Of a stretch of 64,000 bases of DNA, positions 15,340 to 24,225 are shown in pieces. A program made the position numbers and the translations under genes. Within the stretch, counting starts at the first letter, position 1. Every line of letters starts with the position of its first letter. Under the pieces are notes generated by a model. That model made no database searches, was not told the origin of the DNA, and worked only from the letters and a program-made list of their open reading frames with translations. Source of the stretch: Streptomyces chartreusis (GTDB lineage: Bacteria; Actinomycetota; Actinomycetes; Streptomycetales; Streptomycetaceae); the NCBI RefSeq assembly GCF_008704715.1, contig NZ_CP023689.1:248001-312000 (forward strand), given 5' to 3'.

Positions 15340-15388
15340 CTGATCCGGGGCCCGGCATCGGCCGTACGCCGGGCCCCGGATCAGTCAG
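15336..15388. terminator. Very strong bidirectional terminator containing both stop codons
   Basis: A perfect 21-bp inverted repeat (left arm 15336-15356, right arm 15368-15388, 11-base loop) lies between convergent genes. The dioxygenase TGA (15337-15339) and the ThDP-enzyme stop (15381-15383) sit symmetrically within the arms. Arm core: TGATCCGGGGCCCGGC. Confidence 0.8.
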
Positions 15389-17069
15389 CCCCGTCCAGCC
15401 CCTGGCCTGCACTGTCCGGAGGCTCGAATGCGCGGAGCACGCCCGGCGCGATGTCGTCGTCGGCAACGCGCACGCTGATCAGGGCAATGCCGCCGTCGGC
15501 GGTCACCAGCCGCGCCTTCTCCAGCGCTGTCGCGAGCTCTCCGCGTGTGGCCGGGCCGGCGGTCCAGCCACCGAGGCTCTCGACGACTCGGCCGACGTGG
15601 GACGGCGTCGCGAACCGGGTCAATGAGTCATCGCTGTCGGAGTGGGAGCGTACGAATCTGGGCCATCCGAACCCTCGGTTGTCGAGCATGAGCACGGTGA
15701 TGCCGCAGTTCTGCTCGGCGGCGGTGGGAAGCGCGGCCAGGCTCATTTCGGCGGCGCCGTCGCCGCAGATGACGACGGTGGGTCGGGAACGGTCGGTCAC
15801 CGCGGCGCCCAGGGCGGCTCCGAGCCCGAAGCCCACCATGGTCTGCTCGCCGGGCGAGATCACCGTGGACCGGTCGCTGACCGAGACCACCGGGTAGTAG
15901 TAGCCCCACATGTCATGCAGACCGTTCTCCGGTACGAGGATCAGGTCGCGCCCGAATGCGTCGATCGTGGCCGTGATGGCGTCGGGGGCCGACAACGCCA
16001 TGTCTTCGGCACCCGGAGCGGGGCGAGGTTCGTGCTGGACCTGTCCGATCCGCCGGCGCCAGGCACTGTCGGTCGCATCGAGGTCCCGGGCGCCCAGGAC
16101 GCCGAGCAGGCGTCGCAGCGTCAGCGTCGCATCGCCGAGGAGGTTCACGTCGGCTTCCGCGACCAAGGAGAAGGCCGCTGGGTCGCTGTCCAGCTGGATC
16201 AGCCGACCGGTACTTGGGCTGAACCAGCCCATTCGCGCGGTCTCCTCGAGCCGGGAGCCGATGACGAACACCAAGTCCGCGTCGTCGAGCAGTGGTTGAG
16301 CCGCGGGACTGGTGTAGAGCCCGATCAGGCCCTGGGCGAGCGGGTGGTTCTCGTCGATCACGCCCCTGCCGGACGCTGTCGTGAACAGTGGTGCGTCGAG
16401 TCGTTCCGCCAGGCCCAGCAGTACTTCGCCCGCTCCGGCCGCTTTTGCTCCGCCGCCCGCCACGACCACGGCTCGCTGGGCGTGCCGCAGCAGCCGCGCC
16501 GCCTCCTCGACGGCTTCGTCGGAGGCGACGGCACCAAGTCTGCGGACCGAGCCCATGGGCTCAGCCACAGTGAGGTTCGACTCCAGCACCTCGTGTGCGA
16601 TCTCCAGCACGACCACACCGGGTGCCCCGTTCACGGCCATGTGGAGTGCACGTCGTAACGCCCAGACCAGTTGGTCCGCTTGCTCGACGAGAAAGGACCA
16701 CCTGGCCAGAGGTGCTGCCATCGCGAGTTGGTCGAGCTGCTGGAAACCGCCACGGCCGAGTTCCGATGCCGGGATCCGGGTGGTGATCACCACGGTGGAG
16801 CAGCCCAGTGATGACGCTTCCAGCAGGCCCGTCAGCGCGTTGACGAAGCTCGGTCCTGAGTTCAGGGCCAGCACTGCGGGGCGCCCGGAGACGGCCGTAT
16901 GCCCGATGGCGGCGCAGGCGCCGACGCGCTGGTCGCGTACGCCGAGTGCCTCCAGGTCGGGATGACGGTCGGCGGCGTCGAGCAAGCCGGGTTCGTCGGA
17001 AGGGAGTCCGACGACCAGTCGGCACCCCGCGTCGGCGATGGTCCGGGCGATCAGGTCCCAGGCGGACAT
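15381..17069 (-). CDS. ThDP-dependent enzyme, acetolactate-synthase-like
   Basis: 562 residues with the three-domain layout of the acetolactate synthase/benzoylformate decarboxylase superfamily. The ThDP/Mg site is VICGDGAAEMS followed by LMLDNRGFG. The N-terminal Pyr domain normally has a catalytic Glu in V-R-H-E; here it reads GVRDQRVGAC, so Glu is replaced by Gln47. That change is seen where proton relay is modified, so true acetolactate synthase activity is unlikely. ATG 17069 overlaps the stop of the ALDH-like gene (TGATG), so the two products probably act together, for example decarboxylation of a 2-oxoacid plus handling of the aldehyde. The substrate is unknown. Confidence 0.75.
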   Translation of the reverse strand: MSAWDLIARTIADAGCRLVVGLPSDEPGLLDAADRHPDLEALGVRDQRVGACAAIGHTAVSGRPAVLALNSGPSFVNALTGLLEASSLGCSTVVITTRIPASELGRGGFQQLDQLAMAAPLARWSFLVEQADQLVWALRRALHMAVNGAPGVVVLEIAHEVLESNLTVAEPMGSVRRLGAVASDEAVEEAARLLRHAQRAVVVAGGGAKAAGAGEVLLGLAERLDAPLFTTASGRGVIDENHPLAQGLIGLYTSPAAQPLLDDADLVFVIGSRLEETARMGWFSPSTGRLIQLDSDPAAFSLVAEADVNLLGDATLTLRRLLGVLGARDLDATDSAWRRRIGQVQHEPRPAPGAEDMALSAPDAITATIDAFGRDLILVPENGLHDMWGYYYPVVSVSDRSTVISPGEQTMVGFGLGAALGAAVTDRSRPTVVICGDGAAEMSLAALPTAAEQNCGITVLMLDNRGFGWPRFVRSHSDSDDSLTRFATPSHVGRVVESLGGWTAGPATRGELATALEKARLVTADGGIALISVRVADDDIAPGVLRAFEPPDSAGQGLDGAD

Positions 17070-18199
17070 CAGCGGCGTACCTCCGCCGACAGCAGTACCG
17101 GCCGGGCCGTCCTCGTGCCGCGGTGGCGCACGCTGCTGGCGGATGCGCCGTAGCCGCCGAACGGCCGGTTCCCGTCCTCGATGTCGAAGGTGGTGCATTC
17201 GCGCGTCACGACCGATGTGGCCACTCGCTCACGGTCGAGTGCGGGCTCTCCGTACACCGAGACATACATCCCGCGCTCGGACTCGCATGGCGATGCCATC
17301 CAGGCCTCTATGTCCGAAGGGCTGCTGTATTCCATGACGGTGACGATCGGTGAGAAGAGCTCGGGTGGATGAAAGTCCGGATTCCACGGAAGCGACACGA
17401 GGGTGGGCTGAACGAACCCGTCGGCGTCCACGGCTCCGCCGCTCACCACGTTTTCCCTGTGCCGGTCGATGAATTCGGACGCTCCGGCGACAGCGTCCTG
17501 ATAGACGAGCGGGGCGACCTGGACTCCTGGTGAATGACGTTCCCCGATGACCACCCGGGTCAGGAGATCTTCGAGCCTCTCGACGACCTCTTTCGTCACC
17601 GATTCGTGTACGAAGACGATGTCGGGGCAGAGACAGTCCTGGCCCGAGTTGTACACGCGGGCTTCGACAATGTCCCGGCAGGCTCGTGCCAGTTCTGCTT
17701 CCGGTCCGACCACGATCGGATTGGGCCCGGAACCGAGGGCCAGCATGAGCGTGTCGGTGCCGAGCTTCGCCGCGACCGCGTCGGCGTTTCGGGGTTGGCC
17801 TGTGAAGACGACCGCGTCCGCCGTCAAGCAGGTGGTCATGAACTCGCGCTGGGACACGGGTGTCAGGTCGAGTCCGCATCCGAGCCCTCTGAGCGCCGGT
17901 CCGACGACGGCGTCCAGAGCCATCGCCGTGTCGGTCACTCGGGCGGAGGGCCGCATGCACAGGCGGTCCGCGTAGAGAGAGGGGATGACACCGAAAAGTA
18001 CGTATGAATAGAGGAGGTTGTTGGACGGGAGGAACGATGCCACCTTGCGTAAAGCGCCGGGCGAATTTCGCTGGATCTCCCATCCGGCACCCGACAGGGC
18101 ACGTAAGGACCTGAATAACTCGTCCTCGGCGCTCCGCAAGGTGGCAACACCCGTCAGCACCTCCATAAGATCATCACGGGCGTCGAGGAAAATCCTCAC
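17069..18199 (-). CDS. Short aldehyde-dehydrogenase-like protein
   Basis: About 376 residues from GTG 18199; the frame is open to 18334 and the start is uncertain. ALDH landmarks are FLPSNNLLYSYVLFG (nucleotide-binding strand), DAVVFTGQPRNADAV and the nucleophile Cys189 in NSGQDCLCPD. The general-base Glu of the usual ELGG motif is replaced: the strand reads LMLALGSGPNPIVV, with Ala154 at that place. It is also about 100 residues shorter than ordinary ALDHs at the N-terminus. Acyl-enzyme chemistry without Glu (CoA-acylating or reductase-like) is possible. Coupled by TGATG to the ThDP enzyme downstream. No membrane segment. Confidence 0.65.
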   Translation of the reverse strand: MRIFLDARDDLMEVLTGVATLRSAEDELFRSLRALSGAGWEIQRNSPGALRKVASFLPSNNLLYSYVLFGVIPSLYADRLCMRPSARVTDTAMALDAVVGPALRGLGCGLDLTPVSQREFMTTCLTADAVVFTGQPRNADAVAAKLGTDTLMLALGSGPNPIVVGPEAELARACRDIVEARVYNSGQDCLCPDIVFVHESVTKEVVERLEDLLTRVVIGERHSPGVQVAPLVYQDAVAGASEFIDRHRENVVSGGAVDADGFVQPTLVSLPWNPDFHPPELFSPIVTVMEYSSPSDIEAWMASPCESERGMYVSVYGEPALDRERVATSVVTRECTTFDIEDGNRPFGGYGASASSVRHRGTRTARPVLLSAEVRR

Positions 18200-18410
18200 C
18201 AGCCCGGCCCCGATTTCCCCCCATGATTCGTGACGGTCATCGCCCTTCCGTCGCAGATGACAAGCAGAACCATGACGCACATCGATCACGTCATTCACCC
18301 CCACCCCACGAACATCGTCTGCCGGATTTCCCATTCACAGGATGCGGGACTCCGGCACGGCAATAGGAGGATGCCACAGGCCATTCACCGTAAACAGGTG
18401 GCCTACGGAT

Positions 18411-18443
18411 GAGCGGGGCCGCCCGTCGAGGGTGGCCCCGCTC
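18411..18443. terminator. Hairpin after the GH87 gene
   Basis: GAGCGGGGCC and GGCCCCGCTC form a perfect 10-bp stem with a 13-base loop, 20 bases beyond the GH87 stop. It can end the long minus-strand transcript. The flanking stretch 18200-18410 holds no gene and looks lower in GC than its surroundings. Confidence 0.6.
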
Positions 18444-18462
18444 CGTGTGGAACCGGTGGGAG

Positions 18463-21400
18463 TTACTCGATGTTGATCCTGAAGGTGGTCGTCCTGTTGC
18501 GGATGTCCTCGGCGTTGCCGCTCATCCGCAGGTTGCGGAAGACGGCCTCACCGACGGCCGGGCCCTGACCGGGCTCGGGCAGTTCGTTGGCCCAGATACC
18601 GAACCCGGACTTCGCGTCGAAGGCATCCCCGCTCTTCTTGGAGTTGGTGATGGAGATGTCGGTGAAGATCGTGTCCTTGACCGGGAACTGCGGCTGGCCG
18701 CCTACGTAGTTGGTCTGGAACATGACGCCTCCGTAGGTGGAGTCGTCGATGTCGACGTTGTTCACCCTGATTCCCTGGAAGACCTTCGAGGCGGAGAACG
18801 CCCAGATGGCCGGGAAGACCTGCGAGCCCCAGAAGTGACCGCCGGTCCGTTCCAGGGACACGTTCTCGATCGTCGTCGGCTCGGTCCCGAAGCCGTTCAT
18901 CGGGTAGCCGAAGTCCAGCGAGGAGATGGTGATACCGGAGTAGACCAGGGTATCGGCGACCCGGATGTTGCGGAAGGTGTTGTCGTAGCCGCCGTAGACG
19001 GCGATTCCGGCCGCACGCCAGGTCAGCGTCGACGTCAGGTTCTCGTAGAGGTTGTTCTTCTCGTCGGCGCCGCCCGCGTCGATCGCCGAGAACAGCGCGA
19101 AGCTGTCGTCGCCGGTGGCCCGGGCGTCGTTGTTGACGACATGGTTGTCCGTGGAGCCGTTCGTCATGTTGATTCCGTCGGCGAACATGTCACGGATGCG
19201 GGAGTTCTTGATGGTCATGTTGTCGGTGTTGGCGCCCCAGTAGAGGCACACCATGTGCTCGACCCAGATGTCGTCGATGGTGATGTCGGAGACGTTGGAG
19301 AAGTCGAAGACCTTGCCCGGGCCGTCGATGCGGGACGTGTAGTTGCCGAAGTAGGTGAAGCCGGCGAATGCCGAGCCCTTGGCACTCGCTTCGGCCCGGA
19401 AGCCGACGTCGGTGTTCTCCTGTGAGGCGGGGGCGTGGAAGCGGGTGAACCACGGTCCGGCTCCGACGACCTTGACCGCCTTGCCGTAGACCTGGAACTT
19501 GCTGGAGGTCTCATAGTCACCGGCGGGCAGGTAGACGCCGACGAGCTTGCCCGTGGTGTCCATGCGGACCTTGTCGAGGGCGTTCTGCACGTCCTGGTGG
19601 GAGAAGCCGGTCGGGACCGCGTAGGCGGCCGGGTCCGGGTTCGGGGCGGCCGTCGCCTGTTCGGTGTTGATGAAGTCGACGGCGTAGGTGGAGGTGTTGG
19701 CCGCGTCCTTCTGGAGCCGGATCTTGGAGCCCGCCGGGACGGTCCTGCCGAGCAGCAGGTTCGCCTCGTCGTAGATGTGGCGCGGGGCTCCGGAGCCGGG
19801 CGAGTTGCCGGGCGCGGTCTCGTTGCCGTACAGCCAGGCGTACTTGGAGGTGAGGTCGATCGGCTTCAGGAACTGGCCGTCGACGTAGACGTTGAGCGTG
19901 GTGTTGGTGCCGTCCGGGATGGAGAAGCGAGTGACCAGGGTGTTGGTCGCCGCGCGGGTCGTCCACTCGACGTACTGGCCGTTCCCGCTCAGCGTCACCG
20001 CCTTGCGGCCGCTGGCCTCGCCCGCGATGTCGCCGATGGTGCGGTTCGGGCCGACGACCTTGGCGCCGCCGCCGACGGTGCCGTCCTCGGCCTCGTACAT
20101 GTCGTACGGCATGTCCGCGCCGCGGCCGACGAACAGGGGCTGCGTGGTGGTGTTGTTGGCGCGCTTGACCGGCAGTTCGTTGGCGTCGTCGGCGATGACC
20201 GTCTTGACGGTGTACTTGCCGTTTGCGGCCGTCCATGAGCCGAGGGCGACCGGTGCCGTCGTCTGGCCTGGGGCGATGGCGCCGCTGTGGGAGCCGGTGA
20301 GCGTCTTGACGGTGGCGCCCTTCGAGTCCTGGATCGTCAGCGTGACGTCGTGGGCACCGGACGCCGAGGCGACGGTCCCCTGGTTCTTGATCGCGACGGT
20401 GAACTTGACCTCGTCACCGGCCGAGGCGCTGGACGGGGTCCAGGAGACCGGGGCGGCGAGCAGGTCGGAGCTGGATACGGGCTTGACGACGAGGGCGTCG
20501 GAGCGGGTGTAGGTGTTGTTGGCCTCGTTCTGCTCGATGACCTTGTTGGACGGGTCGACCTCGGCGCCGACCGGGTAACTGCCCGCGTCCCGGCTGCCGA
20601 TGCTCGCGGTGACCGTCTTCGACTCGCCGGCCGCGAGGGCAGGGACGTCGGCCGTGCCGGCCTTGGTGCCGCCGAGCGTGAAGTTCAGGTCGGTGGCCTT
20701 GGACGCCCTGCTGCCGCTGTTGGTGACGGTCGCCGTCAGGCTGATGGTGTCGGACTCGACCGGAGCCGCGGGCGAGTTGGTGATGCCGGTGACCTTGAGG
20801 TCCGGGTTGGCTGCCGGGGTGCCGATCACCTGGAGCTCGGCGACCTGCGCGCCCGGGGCGCCGGTGTTGGAGGCGAACTTGAGCTGGATGTCGGCGGCCG
20901 CGCCGGAGACCGGGATGGTGACCGTGTTGCCGCTCGCCGGATTGAAGGTGTAGTCCTTGGCCGCGGCCAGGCTGGTGAAGGCCGTCGCGTCCTGGTCACG
21001 GCCGAGCACCTGGATGTTCTGCGTGCGCGTGGACCAGGCGGCGTCCGGGTTGAGCTTGACGACGACCTGGCTGAGGTCGGCGTTGGCACCCAGCTTCGTG
21101 GTGAGGGTGGCCGGGTAGGCGCCGCCCGCGCTCTCCCAATAGGTGCTGGTCTGACCGTCGTTGGCGTTGGCGGCGACGTAGGTGAAGACGTACGAGGATG
21201 CCTCGATGGGCTTGCCCTGGGCGAGGTCGGAGCCGGAACCGGTCGAGCCGGTGCGGGTGACGCTGTTGCTCGCCGCCGACGCGTTGCCGGCCGCGTCCTT
21301 CGCCTTCACGTAGTAGGTGACGGTGGCCGTCGCCGACGGGGAGTCGGTGTACGTCGTCACGTCGCCCGCCACGGTCCTGACGAGCTGGTCGTTGGCGTAG

Positions 21401-22737
21401 ACGTCGTACCCGGTGACCTTGACGTTGTCGCTCGACGCCTGCCAGGTCAGCTTCACATCGCTGCCGGACTGCGTGTAGGCGAGGTTGCCGGGTGCCGTCG
21501 GTGCCTGCGTGTCGCCGCCCGAACCCTTGCGGGTGACGCTGTTGCTGTTGGCCGACACGTTGCCCGCTGCGTCCTTGGCCCGCACGAAGTACGTGATGTC
21601 GCTGCCGGCCGGCTGGGTGTCGGTGTAGGTGAGGACGTTGCCTGCGACGCTGGCCCTCAACTGGCCGTTGGCGTAGATGTCGTAGCCGCTCACGGCCGTG
21701 TCGTCGGTGGCCGCGTTCCAGGTCAGTTTGATCTGCCCGGTGCCCGGTTCGGTGTAGCTCAGATTGGACGGGGCGGAGGGCGCCTGCGTGTCTCCGGTCG
21801 CGGGTCCGTAGACCTCCAGCTCGGACACCTGCCCGGCGGGCCAGCCGGTGTTCGCGGTGATCAGGACGCGTACATACCGCGTGGTGGTCGCGTCGAAGCT
21901 GATGGTCGTGGACTGGTCGTTGGAGCTGTCGAAGGTGTACGCCTTCGACGCGGTCAGGTCGGTGAAGTTCTGGTTGTCGGTCGAGCCCTGGACCTTGAGG
22001 GTCTGGCTGCGGCTCGGCCAGCCGCTGGGCAGCCGCAGCGTCACCTGGTTGACCTTGACCGAGGAGCCGAGGTCGACCTGGAGCCACTGCGGGAAGGCGT
22101 TGTTCTTGCTCTCCCAGTAGGTGTTGCGGTTGCCGTCACCGGCGTTTGCGGCGCCGTAGACGTCGGCGTGGCCACTCTCGCTGAAGGGTTTGCCCTGGGC
22201 GAGGTTGGGGGTGGCGGCGGCGGTCGTACGGACCTGCATCTCGGCCAGTTGGGCGGTGGCGGCGGCCGAGTTGGCGCTGAAGTCGGCCCGTACGTATCGG
22301 GCGAGGGTGGCCGGCAGGGAGATCTTCACCGTGTTGCCGTTGCCGGGGCTGAAGACGTACGGCGCCGACGACTTGAGTGTGGCGAACGTCTTGCCGTCGG
22401 CGCTGCCCTGGAGTGCCAGCGTCTGCTTGCGGGTCTGCCAGTGCTCGGGGAGCCGAAGTACGACCTGGCGGACTCGCTGGGTGCGGCCGAGGTCGGTCTG
22501 CACCCACTGGGCCGACTTCTTCCCGGCCTGCCAGTAGGTGTCGGTGTCGCCGTCGGTGATGTGGGCGGCCTGATGACCGGCGCGGGCGCTGCCCGCCGTG
22601 GTCGCGGCGCCGGCGGCGTCCCTGGGGACGTCGGCCGCGTGCGCGCCGACGGCGGGCAGGCCCAGAACCATGACGGCCACGGCGAGCACGGTGGTCGCCG
22701 CGCGCCGTCGTGGGGGTCTCGGCTGGTGTCGAGTCAT
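18463..22737 (-). CDS. Secreted GH87 alpha-1,3-glucanase (mutanase/mycodextranase type), multidomain
   Basis: 1,424 residues. Approximate order: Sec signal peptide (1-35), two F5/8-type C (discoidin) domains (40-175 and 178-310), two fibronectin-III domains (316-405, 410-495), a third discoidin-like domain (500-640), two CARDB/Ig-like domains (645-870), a CBM35/CBM6-like domain starting DMPYDMYEAEDGTV (about 875-1010), then a right-handed beta-helix catalytic domain to the end. Three Asp, 1187 (FADGINMTN) and 1210-1211 (TGDDSFALF), have the spacing of the catalytic triad described for Paenibacillus GH87 enzymes. The product would cut alpha-1,3-glucan of fungal walls or bacterial biofilms outside the cell. 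Monocistronic, with palindromes upstream. Confidence 0.85.
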   Translation of the reverse strand: MTRHQPRPPRRRAATTVLAVAVMVLGLPAVGAHAADVPRDAAGAATTAGSARAGHQAAHITDGDTDTYWQAGKKSAQWVQTDLGRTQRVRQVVLRLPEHWQTRKQTLALQGSADGKTFATLKSSAPYVFSPGNGNTVKISLPATLARYVRADFSANSAAATAQLAEMQVRTTAAATPNLAQGKPFSESGHADVYGAANAGDGNRNTYWESKNNAFPQWLQVDLGSSVKVNQVTLRLPSGWPSRSQTLKVQGSTDNQNFTDLTASKAYTFDSSNDQSTTISFDATTTRYVRVLITANTGWPAGQVSELEVYGPATGDTQAPSAPSNLSYTEPGTGQIKLTWNAATDDTAVSGYDIYANGQLRASVAGNVLTYTDTQPAGSDITYFVRAKDAAGNVSANSNSVTRKGSGGDTQAPTAPGNLAYTQSGSDVKLTWQASSDNVKVTGYDVYANDQLVRTVAGDVTTYTDSPSATATVTYYVKAKDAAGNASAASNSVTRTGSTGSGSDLAQGKPIEASSYVFTYVAANANDGQTSTYWESAGGAYPATLTTKLGANADLSQVVVKLNPDAAWSTRTQNIQVLGRDQDATAFTSLAAAKDYTFNPASGNTVTIPVSGAAADIQLKFASNTGAPGAQVAELQVIGTPAANPDLKVTGITNSPAAPVESDTISLTATVTNSGSRASKATDLNFTLGGTKAGTADVPALAAGESKTVTASIGSRDAGSYPVGAEVDPSNKVIEQNEANNTYTRSDALVVKPVSSSDLLAAPVSWTPSSASAGDEVKFTVAIKNQGTVASASGAHDVTLTIQDSKGATVKTLTGSHSGAIAPGQTTAPVALGSWTAANGKYTVKTVIADDANELPVKRANNTTTQPLFVGRGADMPYDMYEAEDGTVGGGAKVVGPNRTIGDIAGEASGRKAVTLSGNGQYVEWTTRAATNTLVTRFSIPDGTNTTLNVYVDGQFLKPIDLTSKYAWLYGNETAPGNSPGSGAPRHIYDEANLLLGRTVPAGSKIRLQKDAANTSTYAVDFINTEQATAAPNPDPAAYAVPTGFSHQDVQNALDKVRMDTTGKLVGVYLPAGDYETSSKFQVYGKAVKVVGAGPWFTRFHAPASQENTDVGFRAEASAKGSAFAGFTYFGNYTSRIDGPGKVFDFSNVSDITIDDIWVEHMVCLYWGANTDNMTIKNSRIRDMFADGINMTNGSTDNHVVNNDARATGDDSFALFSAIDAGGADEKNNLYENLTSTLTWRAAGIAVYGGYDNTFRNIRVADTLVYSGITISSLDFGYPMNGFGTEPTTIENVSLERTGGHFWGSQVFPAIWAFSASKVFQGIRVNNVDIDDSTYGGVMFQTNYVGGQPQFPVKDTIFTDISITNSKKSGDAFDAKSGFGIWANELPEPGQGPAVGEAVFRNLRMSGNAEDIRNRTTTFRINIE

Positions 22738-23120
22738 ACGGGGTCACTTCCTACGGAGGCTCGCGCGCCGGATGGGGGCGGCGAGGGCGGCTCGTTCCTG
22801 ACGGAGTGGGGCTGAGCAGGTTGAGCGCGCTCGGGACGGCGCCCGTGGAGCGAGGGGGCGGCGCCGCCCCGGCGGAGGTGCACGGTTCTCGGAACTGACT
22901 CACAAGCAGGATTTTGCGTTGATTCATCGAAATATTGCAGAGGCAGGAAGGATGGTCTACAGCTGAGACAACACAAGTTTCACCAGAAGCGCTCACGGTG
23001 CGGATGCGGCGGCGATGCCTGTGTCTCGGATGGGCTGCAGGGGTCAACGGGCCGAGCTTGCGCAGGGTTTGCATGGACAGACTTATGCTGGCCTGCGGCT
23101 CGGTCGGCGGGTTGCGGAGA

Positions 23121-23141
23121 CTTGCGTCCACTGGACGCAAG
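23121..23141. promoter_or_regulatory. 21-bp palindrome, possible operator
   Basis: CTTGCGTCCA and TGGACGCAAG are perfect inverted copies around one central base. Two more ACGCAAG/CGCAAG-type copies follow. The site is about 390 bases upstream of the GH87 start and just downstream of the SDR gene. A regulator site is plausible; the distance to the GH87 gene is a weakness. Confidence 0.45.
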
Positions 23142-23153
23142 CGAACGCAAGCA

Positions 23154-23169
23154 GCGCAATTTCTTGCGC
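23154..23169. promoter_or_regulatory. Second inverted repeat, GCGCAA-TTTC-TTGCGC
   Basis: Perfect 6-bp arms with a four-base centre, 12 bases from the larger palindrome and sharing its CGCAA/TTGCG core. Possibly a second site of the same regulator. Confidence 0.35.
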
Positions 23170-23187
23170 GCGCGGTCACGGTGAGAC

Positions 23188-24216
23188 TCAGACTCCCGCG
23201 GTCATTCCATGGGCGATGAGGCTCTCGGCCGTGTCGGCGATGGTGTCCTCGACAGGGCGAGGGGTCCAGCCGAGGAGGCGCTGCGCCTTGGCGCTGGTGG
23301 CGTCGAAGTCCTGGCCGAGTTGGGGCCGTATCGCGCGCAGTTGCGGGCTGACCCGACTGAGGGCGCGTGCGAGCATCAGGGGCAGTTCGCGCGTCGGCGC
23401 CTTTGCCGCGCGGTCGCCGAGCCTCTCGTGCAGGATGCGGGCGACCTCGACGCTGCGCAGGCTGGGTCCGGCGGAGGCGAGCCAGCGTTCACCGGCTGCC
23501 GCCGGGTCCGTCATGGCACGCAGGTGCAGGTCCGCGACGTCACGGACATCGACCCAACTCGATCCGAACGGCGGGCAGACAGTGACTTCACCGTTGAGCA
23601 TCCCGCGGATGAGCCGCAACGAGGGCGGGTCGTCGGGTCCCAGGACGGGCCCGATGACACCGACGGGGTGCACGGCGGTGAGTTCGAGTCCGTCGCCCTC
23701 GCCCTGGACGAACTGCCAGGCCGCGCGCTCCGCGAGCGTCTTCGACCGCTGGTACGGCGCGATGTCGGCGTCCACGTTCGTCCAGTCCTCTTCCGTGAAC
23801 GGCGTCGAACGGGGCGGGTGGCCATAGCCGATGGCGCCGAACGCGCTGGTCAGCACGACTCTGCGGACGCGGGCGGCGCGGGCTGCCCGAAGCACCCTCA
23901 GGACACCGTCCCGAGCGGCGCTGACCATCGCCTCTTCGCTGCCCGGGGTGTTCCGCAGGGTCGGGGAGGCCACGTGGAGGACGTATTCGCAGCCCGCGAC
24001 GGCCTCCTCCCACCCGTCGTCGCTCTGCAGATCAGCGCGGACGAACGTCAGCCGCGCGTCGTCGAACCCGGTCGCGGCGTGCAACTGGGCACGAAGGGCG
24101 GGCTCCCGCCCCAGGTCGCGGACCGTGGTGCGCACATCGTGCCCGGCCTCCAGCAGCCGCAATACGCACCAGCTGCCGATGAACCCTGATCCTCCGGTGA
24201 CCAATACCTGTGTCAT
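23188..24216 (-). CDS. Extended SDR, dihydroflavonol-reductase-like
   Basis: 342 residues. The NAD(P)-binding motif GGSGFIG is at residues 8-14 and the catalytic YxxxK is APYQRSKTLAE; LVLTSAFGAIGYG carries the preceding Ser. HVASPTLRN matches the dihydroflavonol-4-reductase/cinnamoyl-CoA-reductase-like group, which reduces carbonyls or acts on 3-beta-hydroxy substrates. The aldo/keto reductase gene ends nine bases upstream on the same strand, so the two form an operon under the TetR/operator region at 25.3 kb. Confidence 0.8.
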   Translation of the reverse strand: MTQVLVTGGSGFIGSWCVLRLLEAGHDVRTTVRDLGREPALRAQLHAATGFDDARLTFVRADLQSDDGWEEAVAGCEYVLHVASPTLRNTPGSEEAMVSAARDGVLRVLRAARAARVRRVVLTSAFGAIGYGHPPRSTPFTEEDWTNVDADIAPYQRSKTLAERAAWQFVQGEGDGLELTAVHPVGVIGPVLGPDDPPSLRLIRGMLNGEVTVCPPFGSSWVDVRDVADLHLRAMTDPAAAGERWLASAGPSLRSVEVARILHERLGDRAAKAPTRELPLMLARALSRVSPQLRAIRPQLGQDFDATSAKAQRLLGWTPRPVEDTIADTAESLIAHGMTAGV

Positions 24217-24225
24217 TGCCTCTCC

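Larger units (their letters stand above)
22738..23187. other. Upstream region of the GH87 gene, no gene
   Basis: 450 bases without a convincing coding frame. It is the 5' region of the GH87 gene and the 3' end of the SDR gene. It contains two clean inverted repeats near its far end (listed separately) and a relatively AT-rich stretch at 22905-22945. No promoter hexamers could be assigned with confidence. Confidence 0.5.

Noticed and set aside
18371..18412. A 13-codon ORF after a perfect AGGAGG
   Set aside because: The AGGAGG touches the ATG with no spacer, the peptide has no features, and it overlaps the GH87 terminator region.
20287..22815. An 842-codon plus-strand frame opposite the GH87 gene
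   Set aside because: It is an antisense shadow: arginine/glycine/valine-rich, without domains, while the minus strand shows clear discoidin, FN3 and catalytic motifs.
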